Shown here: in pieces, positions 56,229 to 64,000 of the stretch
Layout of the letters: every line of letters starts with the position of its first letter
How positions within the stretch are numbered: position 1 is the stretch's first letter
Assembly (NCBI GenBank): GCA_003254905.1
Contig: QANU01100135.1
Location: 1-64,000 of the forward strand
DNA from: Nissolia schottii
Lineage: Eukaryota; Streptophyta; Magnoliopsida; Fabales; Fabaceae
Direction: 5' to 3'
Length of the DNA stretch: 64,000 bases
Position numbers and translations under genes: made by a program
The notes under the pieces: generated by a model
What the model was told of the DNA's origin: nothing
Databases searched by the model: none
The model's input: the letters and a program-made list of their open reading frames with translations, nothing else

Positions 56229-57355
56229 GCCTATCAACTGGAGTCATACACGAGTGGGGATAAGAATGACTTCGTTCTAAGTGGAAACTCTACGGGGCTT
56301 CTATAGTTCAATTACTCGGGCAGATTCCAGGCCACTCAGGAATACCTCTAAGTGTCATGCATACTAGACTCCTACTGTTTAATTATCTTGGCCTACGTCC
56401 TGAGCAGCTTTATCTAAGTTACTAGGTGATTGGCTCTCTAATCATGCCATTAAATGGGCTTCGTGCTTATTAACTGTACGTTGCTATTAGAGACATACTA
56501 TTCGTCTTGGGACGTTCCCTTGATGATATATCATGCATGAACAGTTATACATAATGCTTAAAGCAGGTATACATACATACGTATCATCATATCATCAATT
56601 ATCAATTCATACATTTAATTTCACAGTGCATGAGGGGATCTGGGGATCTCTTACGCACTCTATGGCTGCGTCGTACTTAGTCCTTGCACCCTTGTAACCG
56701 TGGCCTTGGATTACAACCTCTTTTTGCCACTATTGTATCGACCTGGCGGCGCTCTTTACCGGTATGGTAGCTAACCATGCAAAGCTCATAGGAGGTAATC
56801 ACCGAATACAATAGGTGCAACCATACCCTCTTGCTGGAATGGCGAGGGATCAAACCTATGAGTGATCAGGCGTGGACACGCTTAGATTGGCCCTATGACT
56901 CGATCCGGTTTCTCTTTCCTCTTTTAGTGGGGCCCCTTAGTTATCATTTCATTTGTACAGACCTATGCCTGTTTTACATATCTGGGCCTATGCTCGTCTC
57001 TCATCGTGGTCAGGTCTCTTTACCTGCGTTGCTCATAACCAATTCATCTTGCTGAATTGGCCAGGAGCATGTCTGTAAGGCCTTGCCAAGAGAATAGGGG
57101 TTTCCTAATCATATAACTAGACTCCTTAACTATGGTCGACCGTACCAACTGGGGTCAGGACCTTCCTAATCCTTCTTTGTTTCCTAGGGTTCCATTATGA
57201 TCTTCATTAGACTTTAACGTGAACTTCTAATTATCTAAGGTCGTCCTAACTCTTACGACAGCCTTTCCTCATGATGCATGCTTAAATTACACAAAGACAT
57301 ACATAACTATGCAGGTTGGATTCCATATAACCTTTAAAATCATAAGTTTTCAGTA

Positions 57356-57585
57356 AGCATTCGAATACCTAGGGTTTTCGCATTCGATTGCTTCTTTCAA
57401 TCGAATCCCTTAGGGATTCAATCGACTGAAATCCTTCTCGGTCTTTCATTCGAATGAAATCCTCAAGTATTCGATTGAAATCCTCTGCGGTCTTTCATTC
57501 GAATGAAATCCTCAAGTATTCGATTGAAATCCCAAAATCTTCTTTCATTCGAATCCGTGGGAATTCAATCGAATGCTACAGTAAA
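57356..57585. repeat. CATTCGAATG / TATTCGATTG array, LTR E
   Basis: Same order of sites as in LTRs A, B and D. Confidence 0.88.
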
Positions 57586-58424
57586 AAAATCGCCCCGAGA
57601 GTAACTTTCTCAGGGGTTTTCTCCGCGTAACATTTTCGGCTTCTACAGTAATCCAATCAGTACAGTTATGGTTTCCAAACCTCAAAATCATCAAAATCTA
57701 ACCTCCCTAACTCATTTCCTATAGTTTGTAAAAAATGGTTTTTCACTCACATACACAGAAATGCATATAAACAATCATCAAATAAACCACATAGACAGTG
57801 GGCTTAGAGTTACCCACATCCGATGAAAATTTCGGTCCGGTAGACTGGAAGTAGAGAATTTCCTCTTCGCAACGGCGTGCTCCTATGATTTTTCCGAAGT
57901 CCGAAAATGCTTCCGCAATGTGCCTGAGCGGGACGGGAGTTTGCGAAAATGAAATGAAAGTGACGTTCTAAAGGTGGCTATTTATAGCCTTTGTATTTTT
58001 CCTTTTCTTATTTTTCCTTTTCTTTTTCTTTTGTTATCTGTTATTATTATTATTATATTATTATTATTGTTATATTTATAAACTTTATAACTTCTGCTGA
58101 AAGAAATTAAATAGCCTCTGGCCGGTTCCATTTTCGTTTCATTGCATTTTGTCCAATATTTTACACACCGGTTGCCCTAAAATATTTCGAGCATACCGTC
58201 GTGACCGCTTGATTTTTCCCTTCGACCCGGGAACTACCACTTAGGAATTTTCGACCGTTTTACCGTGCCCAAAAATTCCACAAGTGTTTTCCGGTATCCG
58301 AAACGAATTCCGTTCGAGTCGAAACTCTCCCGGATGTGCTGGAAAATTTCCCGGACAACGAAGACCTAATCCTGGTCGCTAATTCAGAGATTTTACAGGT
58401 TAAATTCTCCTTCCTGGATCCTCG

Positions 58425-58686
58425 GAATGCCTTTCGATTCCCCACGACGGCCTAACCCGCGGGTTTTCCATACACGAGAGAATCGGGTTGTTATAGATGG
58501 GATCTCGACTGCTGCTCCGAGGACGCTCGTCGATCCAGATCGGATGCATCGGTGAGAATGCCTTTCGATTCCCCACGACGGCCTAACCCGCGGGTTTTCC
58601 ATACACGAGAGAATCGGGTTGTTACAGATGGAATCTCGACTGCTGCTCCTAGGACGCTCGTCGATCTAGATCGGATGCATCGGTGA
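58425..58686. repeat. 131-bp tandem duplication across the array's right border
   Basis: Units 58425-58555 and 58556-58686, each made of the last ~71 bp of LTR E, GATGG, and ~55 bp of LTR 2b. The units differ by a few bases (TTATA versus TTACA, GATGGG versus GATGGA). Confidence 0.92.
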
Positions 58687-60637
58687 GGACCTTGGGCATC
58701 TGAGTCTTTGCCTGGGGGGTCTATCATGCTCACCAGGCATACGGGTAGGCGCGAATGTACACGTCTCTAGGAGGGTATCCGTGCGGTAGCTGTGTTGGCC
58801 CGTACGAGTAAACAACCATACGTCTTTTGCTGGTGGAGAGGTCATCGCTGCAAGCTGGATCCATACAAGAGTGGGGGTGAGCACTCTAGGTCCTCAGTGG
58901 GGTTTCCTTGGGCTTATCAATGTTCATTGACTCGAGTATACTCCAGGCCGTTCAGGGGATCTCTAGGTGAGCATGCATATTAAAATTCTACTGATTATTT
59001 TCTTTGCTAAAACCCTGAACAACTTTATCTAATTTATCTAGGTGACTGGGGATCTACTCTTGCTTATCTAGGTTCTCGCGCTTTCTATGCTAGACCGTTA
59101 CCATATAAACACATAATAACCACATATACATGAATGCAAGGTGATCGTGTCCCATGCCTTCCCTTCGAGCCTGGTGACGTGATCGAGCCCCATGCGTTCC
59201 CTTCGAGCATGGTGATGTGTCTGCATTCCCTTCGAGCCTGCTATTGCGCACTATGCATGAGTGTATTATCTTTTCTTTTAACCGGTATCGCACACACTCT
59301 GGTCGCCTTCCTTTGGGCTAAACCAGGCGGAAATCATACTTTCATTTATTTGTAATCATGTTCTTATGCACTTTTATCTTTCTCATTGGACTCTGGTTCC
59401 TAACTTCTATCATTTTTCTTTATTAGGCTTTCATTCAATCATAACCTCTAGTGATTTATTCTCATGATGCATGCTTTCTTGTGCCATAATAGGCGCATTT
59501 GTGCTCATTGGATCCCTTGGAACCGCTAAAATCTGAAGTCTTTCAGGATGTGTTCGAATGCCTAGGTATGCATTCGAATGAAATCCCTACGAGTTCTTTC
59601 ATTCGACTGAAATAGGGTTTCATTCGATTGAAATTCTCAGATTCTTTCATTCGAATACTAGAGAATTCATTTGATTGAAAACTGGAAATTTTCTTTCATT
59701 CGACTGCCTAGGAATTCAATCGAATGAAAGCTTCATTTTGCTTTCATTCGACTGAAAACCTCAAGGGTTCGAATGAAAGCTGAAAAATCGCTTCCCCGAG
59801 ACTCCAGTTCTCAATTTTCCACAGAAAACCACTGTTCCTAGGGTTCCAATCAGTACAGTTATACATTTCATTCAACAAAATTTCTCAAAACCCTTTTCAC
59901 CCTGATTTTCCCAAAAATACTACTTAACATTTTTATAGTCAGAAACATAAAATAACACATACAGTTAAAAATTAAACCACATAGATAGTGGGCTTAGGAT
60001 TACCAACCTCCGATGGAGATTCCGAATCGGTAGGTTTGAAGGGGAGGATTTCCTCTTCATGATGGTGCACTCTGGGGATTTTTCTGGGACTCCGGCACGA
60101 AACCTAGATGTGTCGGAACGGGGTGGGTGTTCGTGAAAGAGATGGAAAATAACGTTATATTTTTTAAAACGTACGTGGTTATTTATAACCACGCACAGTG
60201 AATCTTTTCTTTTTTCCTTTTCTTTTCCTTCCTTTTCTTTGTTTTGCTGAAGCTCTGCTTCAGTTAATTATTGTTATTTATTATTTATTATTTACTTGCT
60301 TCAGAAGTTAACCTAACCCTGTCTGGCTCCGTTTTCGTTTGATCGCGTTTTGTTCAAAACGTCTCATACCCGGTTGCCCTAAAAATATTCCAGGCATACC
60401 ATCGTGAGCCGTTTATTTTTCCCTTCAATCCGGAACAATTTTTCCAGGGATCCTGGGCTTTCTTACCGAGGTGAGAAATCCCATGACCGTTTTCCGGTAT
60501 CCGAAAAATTACCGTTCGAGTTGAAACTCGCCTGGTGACTCCGGGAAATTACGGGACACCAAGACCTAGCTTGTTTCCCTTAAATCCCTAGGATTTCGGG
60601 GGCTTAGTTCCTCCACCCTTGATTTCTCGGCGTTTTC
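58632..60637 (-). repeat. type-2 LTR, right copy (2b), second part
   Basis: Continues LTR 2b after the array and follows LTR 2a from about 12680 to 14690. Includes the N-terminal half of its leader ORF (58845-58632, MTSPPAKDVWLFTR), a CATTCGAATG array at 59540-59785 and a TATA box (60187-60179). Cut at CGGCGTTTTC by the type-3 LTR, so its last ~60 bp lie beyond the window. Confidence 0.9.
59540..59785. repeat. CATTCGAATG / CATTCGACTG array, LTR 2b
   Basis: Matches the array in LTR 2a site for site, with single-base differences. Confidence 0.87.
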
Positions 60638-61394
60638 TGAAACACCCTAGCTAACTGTTTACCCGTACGCAGTAAACAATGCTCACTAGGTTGTTTTCTA
60701 CCTGGTTAGAATACCTTAGTCCATTGTTATCTTTCGAAAATAGTTGCTTAAGAAAATATGGACCCGTTTTAAACTTTTCATTTGCATTGAATAATTACTA
60801 AAATAGAGCCATGCGTTGAAAAGAAACAAATATAACAAAGCGTATCATAGTATAATAATAAGGCATCCAATACATACATTGGTCCATCATAGCAGTCACA
60901 TAGTTGTATATACAATAGATAAGATATAGATCACATGTACATAGCCAAAACATCAAATACATGATCCAGAATACATAATCTAACATCAAAATACAAGAGT
61001 TATGCCCTTGGCAAAAATCCTGGTATCTATCTCTCTTCAGCTCATGTCCTTTCACAGCCGCTCATGGCTCTGCTGGCGGCTTATCAGCATCCTCAAAGTA
61101 GGACTCATTATTAGTACCTGAAGTCATAAGGCAGTGGAAATGAGAACGGTAGGTTCTCAGTGGAAATAACTTTAGTTCCTGAGTCTCGTCTCATATTAGG
61201 TCGGACTTCAGGCCGCTCAGAGATTTCTAAGTGAACATGTATACTAAACATCCTATTGATTATTATCTGGCCTAAGTTCTGAACGGCTTTATCTACATTA
61301 CTATGTGACATGGGAACTACTCTTGTTTACTACGTTCTCGTGCTTGTTAACATTTCGTTTACATATCTATCCGTCTCGAGCGTCCTCTTGACGG

Positions 61395-61545
61395 TGATGA
61401 CATAACAGCAGAATCATACATAACAGCGGAATCATACATTACAGACATTCATACATAACAGAGTAAACATGCTTGATAATCATGCCTAACAGAATGAACA
61501 TATGCATAACAGAATAATAAACCTGCATAACAGAATAAACCTGCT
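61395..61545. repeat. CATAACAGAATAAAC tandem repeat
   Basis: About seven degenerate ~20-bp units (CATACATAACAG, GCATAACAGAATAA). A second small repeat, TTCAGCATTGGCCTTTGGCC-like, lies at 61875-61960. Confidence 0.75.
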
Positions 61546-62239
61546 TTTGGAATATATGTTATTCCCACCATAATAATGCCCTATGTTGACATTAGTATGA
61601 CGGAATAACCTCGCACCCTCAGTGTAGGCCCTGTCTGGACCTTCCTGCGGTGGGCTTCCACCTGCCACGTGCCCCCTCGGGACCCCTCGGCAGTGGGCGG
61701 ATATTGTACCCCCACCTTAGCTTGCCCCCTTTCAACAATGCAAAGGCGTGGTAACCGCACACCTCCAGGTATGCCATATAGACATCACCTGTGGCAGGCT
61801 TCCACATTCAGGATGGTTCTTTGACCTCCTGAAGTGGGATCATGGTTTGGCTCACGTGATCACGGCCTCAGAATTTTCAGCATGTGGCATTTAGCCTTTT
61901 TCAGCATTGGCCTTTGGCCTTTTCAGCATTGGGCATTTGGCCCTTTTCAGCATTAGTTCAGCATCTTTGACTTTTCTGTACCTGCAGCATGGCATACTTG
62001 TTTCCTATGGTTCATTTCAGAATCTTTACTTATCTCAGAGTTATTTCTAATCCTTTAACTTGGTTTAGCATGAATGCATGAAATGCTACGCATTATAACA
62101 CAGACTACATGTAATTCACAGATTCAGTACATATTCTTCACATATTCACATACAGCATGTACTTCATATATTTCAATTATCAATCATAGCTATGGCATCA
62201 AGGATCAGATTATGTGCCTCAAGAGGGGTTCCCCAAACA

Positions 62240-62535
62240 TTCTGGTCTCAAGCCGCTCAGCGGAAACTATTGTCCGCTCAGCGGTTTGAGCTCTAGCGCT
62301 CAGCGCTGAAACATTTTCGCTCAGCGGTAGGAGTCTTATCGCTCAGTGGTAAGAGTCCCCTCGCTCAACTGTCTGACAACTTTTAAAAATATCTCCACCG
62401 ACCCTTATCCTTTAAGAAAATATATTTTCAGACTTTCCACGTGGGCTTCAGACCGCTCAGCGGTAACCGCCTTCCGCTCAGCGCTCTGGAGTTCACGTGC
62501 ATTCCGCTCAGCGGCGCCAGAGCATCGCTCAGCGG
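62240..62535. repeat. CGCTCAGCG array in a chromovirus LTR
   Basis: About ten copies of CGCTCAGCG, several extended to CCGCTCAGCGG. It starts about 260 bp downstream (minus strand) of the donor-like site, the slot used by other motifs in related LTRs. The same motif is otherwise seen here in the Athila LTRs. Confidence 0.87.
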
Positions 62536-63554
62536 CCACTGGGCGAAACTTGAAAATCGAATGCACCATTTCTTCCATTTTCTCCTCCTTGCTTCCATGG
62601 AACCCTACTTGAGTTTTACACATATTTCACACATAATAATCCTATCTAATCAAGGTCACAAGACCCTTCAGAATCATCTTCCTATGTCCTAGCATCATTT
62701 CTAACATATATGAACATATATCTCAAGAATCATCAAACATGCACATAATCACATAAACTCTCATCCACCATCAAAAGGTGAGGAACTAGAGTTACCCACT
62801 TCCTAAGGAGCTCTTGGATGATGGAAAAAGATGAACTTGAAGCTTGATTGCTTGCTTGAAATCTTCTTTGTCAAGAAAGGATGAAAACCTAGGTTATGGA
62901 GATTTAGAATTATGGAACTTGTTGTCTTTACTTCCACTTGAAGAGAAACTCCTAGCCTTGACACTAGCTTTTTTTCTTGATGTGTTTAGGAGTGGATTAA
63001 AGTGATGAAAGGCAAAGGATGATGGTTGAACTTTGGGTGGATATGGAGCTTTAGGTCATGGAACCTTAGAAAGAAGAAAATGAAATAACTTTGGTGTTTG
63101 TGTGTGTGTCTTCGGGTTATGAGGGCTGGCCGTGGGTTTTGGGCCCTTGGCCATCTATGTTTCATTTTATTTTCTCTGTGTGTTTTTGGTCGTGTTTGCT
63201 CATTAACTATTTATGTACGGAAGTCCTAAAAATATTTCGGACATACCGTTGTGACCTATGAATTTTCCTTATTAATATTTAATTCTTTATTGAGATATTC
63301 TTGAATTTATTTTCATACCACTATATTTTATAGACTCCTTTGAGTCGTGATTAAATTCCAATAAATACCTAATGCCGACCCGAACGTCACCAGACTCCAC
63401 GAGATCGCAAAATTATTATTTTTAACTAATATTACAGGAATAAAACTAATATTTGAATTTTATTTCATTTTTTCTTTTCTCCTTTCCCTATAAATATATT
63501 CTTAATTATTTATTAAGTGGAGTTTTAGTAAAGGGAAAAACTCGGGTTGTTACA

Positions 63555-63568
63555 TTCCACCCTCCTTC
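63555..63568 (-). promoter_or_regulatory. PPT of the chromovirus
   Basis: Minus strand GAAGGAGGGTGGAA, immediately before TGTAACAACC. Confidence 0.85.
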
Positions 63569-63616
63569 AAAAAATTTCGTCCTCGAAATTGCAAGATAAG
63601 GATAAGTCCATACCTC

Positions 63617-64000
63617 TCAAAATAACTCCGGATAGGCTTTCTTCATGTCCGCTTCTAACTCCCATGTCTGCTCTTCTAATTCCCCGTTCGCCCATACCAC
63701 TCGTACCATAGGAATTTCCTTGTTCCTCGTTTGGCGAATCTTATGATCAATGATCGTTTGCAGCGTAAGTGGTAAAGATAAATCTTCTCTCAATTGTACC
63801 TGTTCTGGTTGAAGCACATGGTTGGGGGATGCATAGTACTTGCGTAACTGAGAGACATGGAAGACATTGTGGATATTGGCTAGGTTCGGCGGAAGAGCTA
63901 TCCGGTACGCTACCGGCCCAATGCGGTCTAGGGTCTAGAACGGTCCAATGAATCGGGGGTTTAGCTTCCTTACCTACAAAGACCTTCCAATACCTGTCAC
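63617..64000 (-). pseudogene. pol: chromovirus pol C-terminus: integrase end and chromodomain
   Basis: Minus strand, cut by the window edge. The frame reads KLNPRFIGPF, a TAG stop at about 63937, then DRIGPVAYRIALPPNLANIH, NVFHVSQLRKYY, and the chromodomain segment RNKEIPMVRVVWANGELEEQ / TWELEADMKKAYPELF before the stop at 63617. This is the canonical end of Tekay/Del-type Ty3/gypsy polyproteins, where the chromodomain is thought to steer integration into heterochromatin. The stop, plus another just upstream, shows the copy is dead. It is the only pol of a long-LTR element in the window and carries the same kind of PPT and LTR ends as the LARDs, so it represents their probable enzyme-supplying lineage (inference). 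Confidence 0.88.

Larger units (their letters stand above)
22910..58495 (-). mobile_element. tandem array of type-1 LARDs sharing LTRs (A-int1-B-int2-C-int3-D-int4-E)
   Basis: Five type-1 LTRs alternate with four internal regions. Wherever intact, each LTR has a PBS on its left border and a PPT on its right border, so every internal LTR serves two neighbours. No TSD separates units; the only one is GATGG around the whole. Unit length is about 6.5 kb, no gag or pol. This is the pattern expected from unequal recombination between LTRs after one insertion. Later changes are a gap in LTR C, a deletion plus Athila derivative in int4/LTR E, and a solo type-4 LTR in LTR E. Confidence 0.9.
55307..58495 (-). 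repeat. type-1 LTR E
   Basis: Continues from the 10 bases at 52046-52055. Ends ATCGGGTTGTTATA at 58495, next to the right TSD GATGG (58496-58500). On the minus strand it is the 5'-most LTR of the array. Array at 57356-57585, TATA 57986-57978, donor-like site 57817-57810. Confidence 0.9.
11966..60637 (-). mobile_element. element 2: non-autonomous long-LTR retrotransposon (LARD-like)
   Basis: Minus strand. Left LTR (3' LTR) 11966-14745, PPT at 14746, internal region to 22228, PBS-like site at 22215-22226, right LTR (5' LTR) 22229-22909, interrupted and continuing 58632-60637, then interrupted again near its end. Removing the nested insertions leaves an internal region of about 3.2 kb with no gag or pol, only an antisense spliced gene. 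The conserved TTCGGGGACGAAATTTC just inside the PPT matches the pol end of the chromovirus at 63555, so a Tekay-type gypsy element is the likely source of enzymes (inference). Confidence 0.85.
60638..63554 (-). repeat. type-3 LTR (copy c), 3' LTR of a chromovirus
   Basis: 2,917 bp, TGAAACACCCTAGCTAACTG ... CTCGGGTTGTTACA, followed on the right by a PPT (minus strand AAGGAGGGTGGAA) and pol. Its first ~60 bp are nearly identical to the type-3 copies at 6863 and 5897, but its palindrome array is CGCTCAGCG, not CATTCGAATG. Stem-loop 61142-61158; donor-like site 62799-62792. Confidence 0.87.

Overview
This window is plant (eudicot, possibly legume; the clade is a guess) repeat-rich DNA of the kind found in pericentromeric heterochromatin. 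I see no ordinary host gene. Nearly every base belongs to nested LTR retrotransposons, and most can be delimited by 5-bp target-site duplications (TSDs), tRNA-iMet primer sites (PBS) and polypurine tracts (PPT).

Layout. 1-3420: 5' half of a Sirevirus-like Ty1/copia element (minus strand; degraded gag, PBS, LTR). 3421-11861: a plus-oriented LTR of type 3, a gag fragment (5898-6862) and a minus-oriented type-3 LTR, which is split by a complete solo LTR of type 4 (7635-11316, TSD TAATG). 11862-11965: start of another LTR. From 11966 a non-autonomous element with 2.8-kb LTRs ('element 2', minus strand) runs beyond the right edge. Its internal region carries an intron-containing gene on the opposite strand; the intron holds a deleted Ty3/gypsy element (16133-18745, TSD GTTTG) and exon 2 holds an Athila solo LTR (18961-20580, TSD CCGGT). 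Its right LTR (22229-22909, resuming 58632-60637) is split by the largest structure here.

22910-58495 is a tandem array of a second non-autonomous family: five ~3.2-kb LTRs (A-E) alternating with four ~3.3-kb internal regions, neighbouring units sharing LTRs, with only one TSD (GATGG) around the whole array. Each internal region keeps a PPT, usually a PBS, and an intron-containing plus-strand gene of about 430 codons, antisense to the retroelement. All four copies are broken by different mutations. The array is further modified by a 301-N gap (LTR C), a 5'-deleted Athila derivative (46968-52045) and a solo type-4 LTR (52056-55301, TSD CTAGT). 60638-63554 is another type-3 LTR, followed by the chromodomain end of a Tekay/Del-like chromovirus pol (63617-64000), a candidate relative of the autonomous partner.

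The long LTR types (1-4) share one plan: TGTAACA end, AT-rich microsatellite in several copies, TATA box where recognisable, a GTGGGTAA splice-donor-like motif, and about 215-260 bp further on an array of short palindromes. A small stem-loop followed at once by an ATG comes later, and then the end near PBS. The array motif differs between types (CATTCGAATG, TTCCGCGGAA, CGCTCAGCG) while both flanks stay alignable, and two of these motifs also form arrays in unrelated copia and Athila LTRs. This swappable palindrome slot and the antisense spliced gene are the most interesting observations. Single-N joints at 14186, 25682 and 41087 sit between repeated copies of the same sequence and look like assembly seams; the one at 17600 hides an unknown amount of sequence.
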